A DNA stretch of 64,000 nucleotides from Pseudomonas sp. GD04019 (GTDB lineage Bacteria; Pseudomonadota; Gammaproteobacteria; Pseudomonadales; Pseudomonadaceae), in assembly GCF_029837695.1 (NCBI RefSeq), contig NZ_JAOEEA010000007.1, positions 217,249 to 281,248 on the forward strand, written 5' to 3'. Numbering within the stretch: position 1 is the stretch's first letter; every line of letters begins with the position of its first letter. This document shows positions 36,278 to 45,114 of the stretch, piece by piece. The notes below the pieces were generated by a model. That model worked only from the letters and a program-made list of their open reading frames with translations, was not told where the DNA came from and did not search any database. A program made the position numbers and the translations under genes.

Positions 36278-39200
36278 CCGCGCCCATCGACAAGGCCGCC
36301 CTGGCGCGCCGTTTCCTTGCCCTCGGGCCGACCGAGCAGAAGCGCTTTCTCGAACTGCTGGCAACCAAGGGCATCCGTTTCGACCGCCTGCCGCTGGTAC
36401 CGGCGCCGCGGGGCGAGCACCTGCCGGCATCCCATGCCCAGCAACGCCTGTGGCTGGTGGCCCAGCTGGAGCCGGACAGCAGCGCCTACCACATGGTCGG
36501 TGCCTTCGCCCTCAACGGCGAGTTGGATCGTGGCGCACTGCTGGCGGCCCTGGAACTGGTGGTGCAGCGGCACGAGGCGCTGCGCACACGGTTCTACGAG
36601 CATGCCGGGCAGCTGTGCCAGCGCATTGATCCGCCGGGGCCGCTGGCTCTGGAGGAACGTGACCTGCGCGGTGAAGCACAAAGCGTCCAAACCCTGGCCG
36701 ATGCCCATGCCGCGCGCACCTTCGACCTGATCGAAGGGCCGCTGCTGCGCGTGCAACTGCTGCGCCTGGACGAGCAGCGGTGGCGCCTGCAGATCGTCTG
36801 CCACCACATCGTCTCGGATGGCTGGTCCATCGGCGTGTTCGCCGAGGAACTGGGCCGCGCCTATGCTGCGCTGCGCCTGGGGCAAGCGCCACAGCTGGCC
36901 GAACTGCCGATCCAGTACACCGACTATGCCCAGTGGCAGCGCGCCTGGCTGGAAGCCGGCGAGCGCGAGCGACAGCTCGGCTACTGGCGCGAGCGCCTGG
37001 GGAGCGAGCAGCCGGTACTGGCCTTGCCCTACAAGCTAGATGCATCCGGGCAGCGGCATGCCGAACGCCAGAGCATCGAAGTACCGCCGGCCCTGGCCGA
37101 GCGCCTGCGCCAGCTGGCCCAGGGCGAGGGTGCAACCCTGTTTATGTTGCTGCTGGCGGCGTTCCAGTTGATCCTGGCGCGCTACAGCGGCCAGCGCGAT
37201 ATCCGCGTCGGCGTACCAGTCGCCAATCGCCAGCGTGCCGAGACTGCACCTCTGGTGGGTTTCTTCGTCAATACCCAGGTGCTGCGCAGCGAATTCGACC
37301 TGGCCCAAAGCTTTCGCCAGTTGCTGGCCGACGTGCGCCGCCACGCGCTGGACGCCCAGGATCAACAGGACCTGCCGTTCGATCACTTGGTGGAAGCCCT
37401 GGCGCCCGAGCGCAGCCTGGGCCAGACGCCGCTGTTCCAGGTGCTGTTCAACCACCAGAAACGCGACCTCGGCGCCTTGCAGCTGCCAGGCCTGAGCCTG
37501 GAGCCGCTGGCACAGGGCGTGCCGCATGCCTTGTTCGACCTGGCGCTGGACAGCCATGAAGACAGCAGCGGCCGTCTGCGCCTGACCCTGACCTGGGCCC
37601 GCGAGCGCCTGGACGATGGCCAGATGCGCCGACTCGCCGAGCACTTGCTGGGCCTGTTGGAGCAGGTTGGTGCGGCACCGGACCAGCCGCTGGTCAGCCT
37701 GCCGTTGCTGGATCAGCAGGATCAGGGACGCCTGGCTGAGTGGAACGCCCCGCAGCAGAACTTTGATGCGTCGCGCTTGCTGCCGGAGCTGATTGCCGAG
37801 CAAGCACGCCTGCGTCCCGAAGCTATTGCCCTGGTACATGGGGGGGAGCGGATTTCTTTCGCCGAGTTGGAGGCTCGTTCCAATCGCCTGGCCAACCTGC
37901 TGGTGGCCCACGGCGTACAGCCCGAGTCTCGCGTCGGCGTCTCGCTGGAGCGCGGCAACGCGATGATCGTCGCCATGCTGGCGGTGCTGAAATCCGGCGG
38001 CGCCTTCGTGCCGCTGGATCCGGATTACCCGCGCGAGCGTTTGAGCTACATGGTCGAGGACTCGGGGTTGAAGTGGCTGCTCACTTCGTCCGATCTGGCC
38101 GAGCGTCTGCCGCTGGGCGAGGGCGTCGAGCCGCTATATCTGGATCAGCTGGATCTCGCTGCTTTCAACACCTCGGCGCCTGCGGTGCAGTTGCATCCGC
38201 TCAATCTGGCCTATCTGATCTACACCTCCGGCTCCACCGGCCAGCCCAAGGGCGTGGCAGTGAACCACCTCGGCCTGACCATGCATGTGCAGACCATCGG
38301 CCAGCGCTACGGCATGAGCCCGGACGACGTGGAGCTGCATTTTGCCTCCATCAGTTTCGACGGCGCCCTGGAGCGCTGGACGGTGCCGCTGGCCTTCGGC
38401 AGCCGCCTGGTGATTCGCGACCAGGAGCTATGGAGTGCAGAAAAGACCTGCCAGGTAATCGCCGACGAAGGCGTGACCATTTCCTGCTTGCCGCCGAGCT
38501 ATGCCCAGCAACTGCTGGACTGGGTGGAAAGCCAGAACCTCAAACTGCCAGTACGTTCCTGGACCTTGGGTGGCGAAGCCTTTACCCGCGAGACCTACGA
38601 GCGCTTGCAGAAAGTCCTGCAGCCGCAGCGCATCATCAACGGCTACGGCCCGACCGAGACGGTAGTCACTCCGCTGATCTGGGAAGCCTTCCCGGGTGAT
38701 TCGTTTGAAGCCGCCTACGCACCGATCGGTAATCCAGTCGGTCCGCGCAGCCTGTATGTCCTCGATGCCGAGCTGAACCTGCTGCCCATTGGTGTGGCCG
38801 GCGAGCTGTATATCGGTGGTGAAGTGGGGCTGGCTCGCGGCTACTTCCAGCGCCCCGAGCTGACCGCCGAGCGCTTCCTGCCCGATCCGTTTGGCCGGGC
38901 AGGGGAGCGTATGTACCGCACTGGCGACCTGGTGCGCTGGCGCGAAGACGGCACCCTGGATTACCTGGGCCGGGTCGACCATCAGGTGAAGATCCGCGGC
39001 TTCCGCATCGAACTGGGCGAGATCGAAAGCCAGCTGTTGGCCCTCGACGCTGTGCAGGAAGCGGCGGTGATCGCCCGCGAGACGCCGACCGGCAAGCAGC
39101 TTGTGGGTTATGTTGTCGCTCGCGACAACACGGATGCCAATGCACTGCGTGCAGAGCTGGCCAAGGTGCTGCCGGACTATATGGTCCCGGCGCAGATCAT

Positions 39201-41658
39201 CGCCCTGGACAAACTGCCGCTGACCCCGGCCGGCAAGCTGGACCGCGCCGCGCTGCCGGAACCGACCTGGCAGAGCCAGAGCTACGAAGCGCCGCAGAGC
39301 GACAACGAACGCATCCTTGCTGCCATCTGGGCCGAAGTGCTGGGCGTGGAGCGGGTAGGGCGCCAGGATCATTTCTTTGAACTGGGCGGTGACTCCATCG
39401 TCGCGCTGCAGATAGTCAGCCGCGTACGGCAGCAAGGCTTGCAACTGGCGCCGCGCGAGCTGTTCCAGTTCCCGCGCCTGGCCGAATTGGCCAAGGCGGC
39501 CCGTGTTGCTGGCGAGGAAGTGGCGCAGGAGCCGGTGACCGGCGAACTGCCGCTGGCACCGATCCAGGCGCACTTCTTCGCCATGGACCAGGCCGAGCCG
39601 GCGCACTGGAACCAGGCGCTGAATCTGGAGCTGCTGCGTCCGCTCGATCCGCAACTGCTGGAGCAGGCACTGCAAGCGCTAGTAAGCCACCACGATGGCC
39701 TGCGTCTGCGATTTAGCCAGGAGCAGGGCGCCTGGCGTCAGCGCTACGCAGAAGTGAATGCGGGACAACAGCTGCTGTGGCTGCGCGAAGCTGGCGGCGA
39801 TGCCGAGGCTGAGCAGCTCTACCAGCAGGCCCAGCGAAGTCTCCAACTGGCTGATGGTCCGTTGCTGCGTGCGCTCTACCTCAAACAAGCCGGCCAGGCT
39901 GATCGCCTGCTGCTGGCGGTGCATCATCTGGTGGTGGACGGGGTGTCCTGGCGCATTCTGCTGGAAGACATCCTCGCGGCGTATCGCCAGCTGGAGGCCG
40001 GACAGTCCGTGCGTCTGCAGAGCAAGAGCCAGTCCTACAAGCGCTGGGCCGAGGCCCTGCAAGACTGGGCTGGCAGCGAAGCTGCGCAGGTTGAGCTGGA
40101 TGCCTGGTGCAGCCGCCTGAGTGGCCCTGAGCTGGCCTTGCCGCGTGAGCTGGAAGATTCAACAGCCACACATGGCGACAAGCGCGAAGTGCGCCTGGCC
40201 CTGGACGTCGCCGAGACTAAACGCCTGTTGCAGGCGCCGGCGCAGCTCGGTGTGCGTATCGATGCCTTGCTGCTCACCGCGCTGACTCGCACGCTGTGCC
40301 GCTGGAGCGGCCAACCGGGTCTGCGGGTCAACCTCGAAGGCCACGGCCGCGAGGCGCTGGCCGGCGAGCTGGATCTGTCGCGCACCGTCGGCTGGTTCAC
40401 CAGCCTGTATCCGCTGCAATTGCCGCAGGTCAGCGACGTGGGCGAGCACCTGCAGCAGGTTCAGCAGCGTTTGCAGCAGATCGAGTGCGGCGGCCAGGGC
40501 TATGGTGTATTGCGCTGGCTGGGTTCGGCCGAGGCGCAGGCCGCTCTGGCAGCCTTGCCGGCCGCCGAGGTCACCTTCAACTACCTCGGTCAGTACCAGG
40601 CCGGCGCCGCAGCGGACTGGTTCCGTCCGGCGGGCGGCGGTGGCATGGCAGTGGCTTCGGCAAACCCGCTGGCCAGCCGTCTGGCCGTCAATGGCCAAGT
40701 GTTCGACGGGCAGTTGCAGCTGTCCTGGGAGTACGCGGCCAATCAGTACTGTTCCGAGACTATCGAATGCCTGGCTCAGGACTATCGCCGGGAACTGCTC
40801 GGCTTGCTGGAGCTGGCTCGTGGCCAGGCAGCGCAAGGGCCATCACCAGTGCTGCGCCTGACCCGTCAGGAGGCAAGCACTTTGCCAGTGTTCTGTCCGC
40901 ATCCGGTCACCGGCCGGGTCACTGGCTACCAGCCGCTGGCAGCACGCCTGGAGGGTGTGCGTGATGTTTTCGGCCTGCAATGCCGCAGCTTCCTCGATCC
41001 GGCCTGGCGTGATGCTTCGCTCGGCGAGATGGCCGATGCCTATCTGGCTGCACTGCTCAAGCAGCAGCCGCAGGGGCCGTACCGCCTGGTCGGTTGGTCC
41101 CTGGGCGGCAGTCTGGCCCTGGAACTGGCGACACGCCTGGAGGCGCGTGGCGAAGAGGTGGCCTTCCTCGGCCTGCTCGACTGCTACGTGCCGGGCACCG
41201 AGATCGCCGGCGACGATGCACGCCATCCGCAGGCGCGGGCCAAGCTGGTCGAGCATCTGCAGCTGCTGGCTCCGGAGTTGCCGGCCAAGGCCTGGGACGG
41301 TCTGTTCGAGCAACTACTGCAACTCGAACCGCTGGACTGGCCGCAGGCCTGCAGCGCCTGGTTCGCCGGCCAGCCGCTGGATGGCATGACGCGCCAGAGC
41401 CTGGAAGAACTGCTGTTCGCCTGGGCGGTGGAGCAGCATATGCGCCGACTGTGCGCCGGCTACGCGCTGCCCAAGGTCAAGGTGCGCCCGCACTGCTGGT
41501 GGGCGGCGCAGCCGGGTGGTCGCGCCGCGTTGCTGGAGAGTGGCCTGGAACAGGTGCAGGGCAGGGCGGCAGCGCACCGCCTTATCGACACCGACCACCA
41601 AGGCATCGTGCGTCATCCGCAGGTACTGCAGGAGTTGGTAGCCCTGCTGGGAAGCTGA
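36274..41658 (+). CDS. NRPS 2: terminal module C-A-T-E-TE
   Basis: This 1794-residue synthetase adds the fourth residue and releases the peptide. A short N-terminal helical segment (residues 1-42) probably docks to the NRPS1 tail. C4 has HHIVSDGWS at about 177. A4 spans 490-1000 with the same DGECTGGVTK code as A1 and A2, and T4 has LGGDS at about 1041. The epimerase has HHLVVDGVSW at about 1217, and a type I thioesterase from about 1530 has GWSLGG with the nucleophile near Ser1609. An E domain directly before TE implies a D residue at the C-terminus. The start is GTG overlapping the NRPS1 stop (GTGA). Confidence 0.95.
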   Translation: MTAPIDKAALARRFLALGPTEQKRFLELLATKGIRFDRLPLVPAPRGEHLPASHAQQRLWLVAQLEPDSSAYHMVGAFALNGELDRGALLAALELVVQRHEALRTRFYEHAGQLCQRIDPPGPLALEERDLRGEAQSVQTLADAHAARTFDLIEGPLLRVQLLRLDEQRWRLQIVCHHIVSDGWSIGVFAEELGRAYAALRLGQAPQLAELPIQYTDYAQWQRAWLEAGERERQLGYWRERLGSEQPVLALPYKLDASGQRHAERQSIEVPPALAERLRQLAQGEGATLFMLLLAAFQLILARYSGQRDIRVGVPVANRQRAETAPLVGFFVNTQVLRSEFDLAQSFRQLLADVRRHALDAQDQQDLPFDHLVEALAPERSLGQTPLFQVLFNHQKRDLGALQLPGLSLEPLAQGVPHALFDLALDSHEDSSGRLRLTLTWARERLDDGQMRRLAEHLLGLLEQVGAAPDQPLVSLPLLDQQDQGRLAEWNAPQQNFDASRLLPELIAEQARLRPEAIALVHGGERISFAELEARSNRLANLLVAHGVQPESRVGVSLERGNAMIVAMLAVLKSGGAFVPLDPDYPRERLSYMVEDSGLKWLLTSSDLAERLPLGEGVEPLYLDQLDLAAFNTSAPAVQLHPLNLAYLIYTSGSTGQPKGVAVNHLGLTMHVQTIGQRYGMSPDDVELHFASISFDGALERWTVPLAFGSRLVIRDQELWSAEKTCQVIADEGVTISCLPPSYAQQLLDWVESQNLKLPVRSWTLGGEAFTRETYERLQKVLQPQRIINGYGPTETVVTPLIWEAFPGDSFEAAYAPIGNPVGPRSLYVLDAELNLLPIGVAGELYIGGEVGLARGYFQRPELTAERFLPDPFGRAGERMYRTGDLVRWREDGTLDYLGRVDHQVKIRGFRIELGEIESQLLALDAVQEAAVIARETPTGKQLVGYVVARDNTDANALRAELAKVLPDYMVPAQIIALDKLPLTPAGKLDRAALPEPTWQSQSYEAPQSDNERILAAIWAEVLGVERVGRQDHFFELGGDSIVALQIVSRVRQQGLQLAPRELFQFPRLAELAKAARVAGEEVAQEPVTGELPLAPIQAHFFAMDQAEPAHWNQALNLELLRPLDPQLLEQALQALVSHHDGLRLRFSQEQGAWRQRYAEVNAGQQLLWLREAGGDAEAEQLYQQAQRSLQLADGPLLRALYLKQAGQADRLLLAVHHLVVDGVSWRILLEDILAAYRQLEAGQSVRLQSKSQSYKRWAEALQDWAGSEAAQVELDAWCSRLSGPELALPRELEDSTATHGDKREVRLALDVAETKRLLQAPAQLGVRIDALLLTALTRTLCRWSGQPGLRVNLEGHGREALAGELDLSRTVGWFTSLYPLQLPQVSDVGEHLQQVQQRLQQIECGGQGYGVLRWLGSAEAQAALAALPAAEVTFNYLGQYQAGAAADWFRPAGGGGMAVASANPLASRLAVNGQVFDGQLQLSWEYAANQYCSETIECLAQDYRRELLGLLELARGQAAQGPSPVLRLTRQEASTLPVFCPHPVTGRVTGYQPLAARLEGVRDVFGLQCRSFLDPAWRDASLGEMADAYLAALLKQQPQGPYRLVGWSLGGSLALELATRLEARGEEVAFLGLLDCYVPGTEIAGDDARHPQARAKLVEHLQLLAPELPAKAWDGLFEQLLQLEPLDWPQACSAWFAGQPLDGMTRQSLEELLFAWAVEQHMRRLCAGYALPKVKVRPHCWWAAQPGGRAALLESGLEQVQGRAAAHRLIDTDHQGIVRHPQVLQELVALLGS
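37737..39400 (+). repeat. A4-T4 copy of the adenylation-carrier unit
   Basis: Third near-identical copy, here opening EWNAPQQNFDASRLLP. It lacks the REP-like insertion and has DNTDANAL at that position. Confidence 0.85.
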
Positions 41659-41664
41659 TACCCG

Positions 41665-41692
41665 CGCTGGCTGAGAAAAATCTCGGCCAGCG
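41665..41692 (+). terminator. Hairpin after NRPS2
   Basis: A 12-bp stem with one T-G pair (41665-41676 with 41681-41692) and an AAAA loop lies just past the NRPS2 stop. The T tract after it is weak (AAATTT), so termination may be partial. Confidence 0.6.
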
Positions 41693-41694
41693 GC

Positions 41695-41718
41695 TAAATT
41701 TCCTTGCGCCTCGCTCGT
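41695..41718 (+). promoter_or_regulatory. Iron-starvation box (PvdS-type promoter) for the receptor operon
   Basis: TAAAT at 41695-41699 and CGT at 41716-41718 are exactly 16 bases apart, the published consensus of promoters used by PvdS. It lies 61 bp before the receptor start. The likely user is the sigma factor encoded at 22063. Confidence 0.82.
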
Positions 41719-41779
41719 CTAGTAGAGGCAATACACATAAATGCGAATCCTTCTAATTTGATTTCGTTGGGGAGTGTTG

Positions 41780-43975
41780 ATGGAACAGCAAGCTAAGTAC
41801 CAGGCCAAAGTACCCTTCACCAAAGCGCGTCTGCCTTTGGCCATGGCCTGTGCGCTGGGCGCGTTCAGCATGGGACTGCATGCCGAGGAAGCCGTACAGC
41901 TGGAAGCCACCAATATCAGTGGCGAGCTGGACAGCCCGGTCGGCGAAGATCAGGGCTACGTGGCCAAGAACAGCCGCAGCGCGACCAAGATCAACACTCC
42001 CCTGAGCGAGACTCCGCGTTCGGTTTCCGTGGTCACTGAAGCGCAGATGAAGGACCGCAACGTCCAGACCATCAGCGAGGCTCTGCGCTACTCCGGCGGT
42101 GTGCAGGCCGGCTTCTATGGCGAGGACAACAAGCAGGACTGGTTCATCATCCGCGGCTTCAAACAGGCCAACAACGGCCTGTTCATGGACGGTTCGCGCA
42201 TCTATTCCAGCGCCTTCTATAGCTGGCAGATCGACCCCTACATGCTCGAGCGCATCGAAGTGCTCAAGGGAGCTTCGTCCGTGCTCTATGGTCAGACCCC
42301 GCCCGGCGGCCTGATAAACCTGCAGAGCAAGCGTCCGACCGCCGACAGCAAGAACGAGATCGGCATCCAGTACGGCAGCTTTGACCGCAAGCAGATCAAT
42401 GCCGATGTAGGTGGCAAGCTGGATGAAGAGGGCAACCTGCTATACCGCGTGGTGGCGCTGAGCCGCGACACCGGCACCCAGGTCGATGACGTGGACGCCG
42501 CGCGCATCCTGCTGGCGCCGTCGATGACCATCAACTTCAACGAAGATACTTCGCTGACCGTACTGGCCAGCATGCAGAAGGATCGCTCCGATCCGCAGCT
42601 GCAGTTCCTGCCGTCCAGCGGCACTATCAGCCATAACCCGAACGGTGACATCGACACCGACACCGCGGTTGGCAATCCCGAGTACGAAACCTTCGAGCGT
42701 GATCAGTACACCCTGGGCTACGAGCTGAACCATCGCATCAGTGACAACTGGGACTTCCAGCAGAACCTGCGCTACGGCCACATGGATCTGGAACTGCGCC
42801 AGCTGTTCTTCTATGGAAACCTCACTGATCGCATCATCAACCGCGGCCTGACCTACAACGATGGCAAGGCAGACAACCTGTCGGTGGACAACCGCCTGCT
42901 CGGCAACTGGTTTGGTGATCGCTGGGAAAATACCCTGCTGCTCGGCTTCGATTACCAGCAGTTGAAGATCAATGATCGCAGCCCCAACGGTTATCCAAAC
43001 TTCGGCGTCATCCCACCGCTGGATATCTTCGACCCGCGCAACAACACCCCGCTGGGTGGCGTTATTCCGATCGGCAACGATGCACCAATCGGCGATTTCG
43101 CCCTGGAAGACAAGGACACCCGCGCCGACCAGTTCGGTTACTACATCCAGGAGCAGCTCAAGTTCGACAACTGGGTGTTCCTGCTGGGTGGTCGCTACGA
43201 CAAGTCGCGCACCGACTTCGACAACCAGACCACCAACGTCAGTCACGACGTACGTGATGAGAACTTCACCTGGAGTGGTGGGGTCGCCTATGTGTTCGAC
43301 AATGGCCTGACTCCTTACATCAGCTACTCCGAGTTCTTCCTGCCGGTCACCGACCTCAACGCCGTTACCGGCGATCCGTTCAAACCGGAAGAGGGCGATC
43401 AGAAAGAAATCGGTATCAAGTTCCAACCGGAAGGGCTGGATGCGATGTTCACCGCAGCCGTGTTCGAGCTGACCCAGGAGAACGTCAAGAAGAACCTGTC
43501 CACTCCGACCGGTAGCGTGCCGACGCAGTTGGGTGAAGTGCGCAGCCGCGGTATTGAGCTTGAGGCTCAGGCCAACGTCACCGAGAACGTCAGCTTGATC
43601 GCCAGCTACACCAAGCTCGACCCGGAAACCACCGAAAGTACTCGTGAGGTTGAGGAGGGCAAGACTCCCGCTAACATCGCCGATGAAATGGCGTCGGTCT
43701 GGGCTAACTATCAGTTCCATGGTGGCCTGCTCGACGGTCTGGGCTTCGGTGCCGGTGCACGCCACACCAGCTCCAGTTATGGCGATAACACCGAGACTCT
43801 AGAAGTGCCGTCCTACACCCTCATCGATGCCATGGTCAGCTATCGCATCCAGGACATCCGCCTGCAACTCAACGCGAATAACCTCACCGACAAAGAGTAC
43901 GTCACCGCCTGTGACTACTACTGCTGGTACGGCAACCGTCGCAACGTCATCGCCAGTGTGAGTTATGACTTCTAA
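41780..43975 (+). CDS. TonB-dependent hydroxamate siderophore receptor (FhuA/FoxA-like)
   Basis: The 731-residue outer-membrane protein has a signal peptide ending near residue 36 (GLHAEE), a plug domain (SETPRSVSVVTEAQMKDR, then IIRGFKQANNGLFMDGSR and the IEVLKGASSVLYGQTPPGGLINL motif) and a 22-strand barrel ending in the terminal phenylalanine of SYDF. It has no N-terminal STN signalling domain, so it is not a transducer. It is the likely receptor for the ferric siderophore made here. ATG 41780 is five bases from GGGGAG; the frame is open to a GTG at 41774. Its end overlaps the next gene by 11 bp. Confidence 0.93.
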   Translation: MEQQAKYQAKVPFTKARLPLAMACALGAFSMGLHAEEAVQLEATNISGELDSPVGEDQGYVAKNSRSATKINTPLSETPRSVSVVTEAQMKDRNVQTISEALRYSGGVQAGFYGEDNKQDWFIIRGFKQANNGLFMDGSRIYSSAFYSWQIDPYMLERIEVLKGASSVLYGQTPPGGLINLQSKRPTADSKNEIGIQYGSFDRKQINADVGGKLDEEGNLLYRVVALSRDTGTQVDDVDAARILLAPSMTINFNEDTSLTVLASMQKDRSDPQLQFLPSSGTISHNPNGDIDTDTAVGNPEYETFERDQYTLGYELNHRISDNWDFQQNLRYGHMDLELRQLFFYGNLTDRIINRGLTYNDGKADNLSVDNRLLGNWFGDRWENTLLLGFDYQQLKINDRSPNGYPNFGVIPPLDIFDPRNNTPLGGVIPIGNDAPIGDFALEDKDTRADQFGYYIQEQLKFDNWVFLLGGRYDKSRTDFDNQTTNVSHDVRDENFTWSGGVAYVFDNGLTPYISYSEFFLPVTDLNAVTGDPFKPEEGDQKEIGIKFQPEGLDAMFTAAVFELTQENVKKNLSTPTGSVPTQLGEVRSRGIELEAQANVTENVSLIASYTKLDPETTESTREVEEGKTPANIADEMASVWANYQFHGGLLDGLGFGAGARHTSSSYGDNTETLEVPSYTLIDAMVSYRIQDIRLQLNANNLTDKEYVTACDYYCWYGNRRNVIASVSYDF

Positions 43976-44963
43976 TCCGCTGCAACAACTACCGCTGCCC
44001 TCCGGGCAGCGCCTGGTCGCCCGCGATGACGGCACCAGCCTGGCCCTGCACCTAGACGAGCGCGCGCTGCTGCGCGCCCGTCGTCAGGGCGAGTTGCTGG
44101 TTCCGCTGGAGCTGGCTGTCGAGGAGCAAGCCAAGGCACTGTGGGCTCTGGCCTACTGGTGTTTCGCCAGCGAGCCCCAGTTGCAGGCCGTACGCCTGCA
44201 GCTGGACTCGGTCGCTCCCAGCCTGCTCGCTAGCGGTTTGCTGGTGGGTGAAGGCGACAGCCTGCGCATCGAGCGCTCGCTGTTCTGGCAATTGCCGGGG
44301 CCGTTCCTGCGCAACACTGGCAGTGCCGGTTACCCACAGCAGATGGTCATGCATGCCACCGGCCGCCGCCATCCGCGTCGTGCGCCCAAGCCGCAGGGCG
44401 AGGTCTATCGACGTTTCGATGCCAATCTGGGCGCCTGGATTTCCCTGCGCACCCTGGATATCGACAGCGACCTCGAACGCTTCAATCGCTGGCAGAACAG
44501 CGCCCGCGTGGCCGCGTTCTGGCAGGAGGAGGGCGACCTCACCAAGCATCGTCGTTACCTGGAAGAGCTGGCCGCGGACCCGCGCGTACTGACCCTGATC
44601 GGCTGCTTCGACGATGAGCCGTTCGCCTATTACGAGGCCTACTGGGCCAAGGAAGACCGCATCGCGCCGTTCTACGACGTGGCGGATTACGACCGCGGTA
44701 TCCACATGCTGGTCGGCGAAGAGAGCCACCGTGGTCCGCACAAGGTGGCCAGTTGGCTGAGCGCGCTGACCCATTACCTGTTCCTCGACGATCCGCGTAC
44801 CCAGCGGGTGGTCGCAGAGCCCCGTGCCGACAACGCCAAGATGATTGGTCACATGCAGGCGCAGGGTTACCACAAGGCCAAGGAGTTCGACTTCCCGCAC
44901 AAGCGCGCGGCACTCATGGTGCAGTCGCGTGAAGTGTTCTTCGAACGCTGCCGCCTGGCATAG
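43965..44963 (+). CDS. IucB/AlcB-type N-hydroxy-ornithine acetyltransferase
   Basis: The 332-residue protein has a variable N-terminal region and a GNAT domain of the siderophore-biosynthesis class from about residue 150. That domain contains FDDEPFAYYEAYWAKEDRI, GIHMLVGEESHRGPHK and VVAEPRADNAKMIGHMQAQGY. Relatives such as IucB and RhbD move an acetyl group from acetyl-CoA to the N-hydroxyl side-chain amine, forming a hydroxamate. With the hydroxylase at 45115 it should give N5-acetyl-N5-hydroxyornithine. No formyltransferase is present, so acetyl rather than formyl is predicted. Confidence 0.9.
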   Translation: MTSNPLQQLPLPSGQRLVARDDGTSLALHLDERALLRARRQGELLVPLELAVEEQAKALWALAYWCFASEPQLQAVRLQLDSVAPSLLASGLLVGEGDSLRIERSLFWQLPGPFLRNTGSAGYPQQMVMHATGRRHPRRAPKPQGEVYRRFDANLGAWISLRTLDIDSDLERFNRWQNSARVAAFWQEEGDLTKHRRYLEELAADPRVLTLIGCFDDEPFAYYEAYWAKEDRIAPFYDVADYDRGIHMLVGEESHRGPHKVASWLSALTHYLFLDDPRTQRVVAEPRADNAKMIGHMQAQGYHKAKEFDFPHKRAALMVQSREVFFERCRLA

Positions 44964-45114
44964 CAGTAAGGCCCGCGGTCGCTGTCCTTGGGCCCATAGA
45001 ACAAAAGAGCCGCGCCCGAGCGTGGCCGTGAACTGATGAGGTTGGGCGAGGCGAGTGCCTCCAGGGGCTGACTTGGCCTTCACACGAACCATCCGCAGAG
45101 GATCGGGGCCTGAC

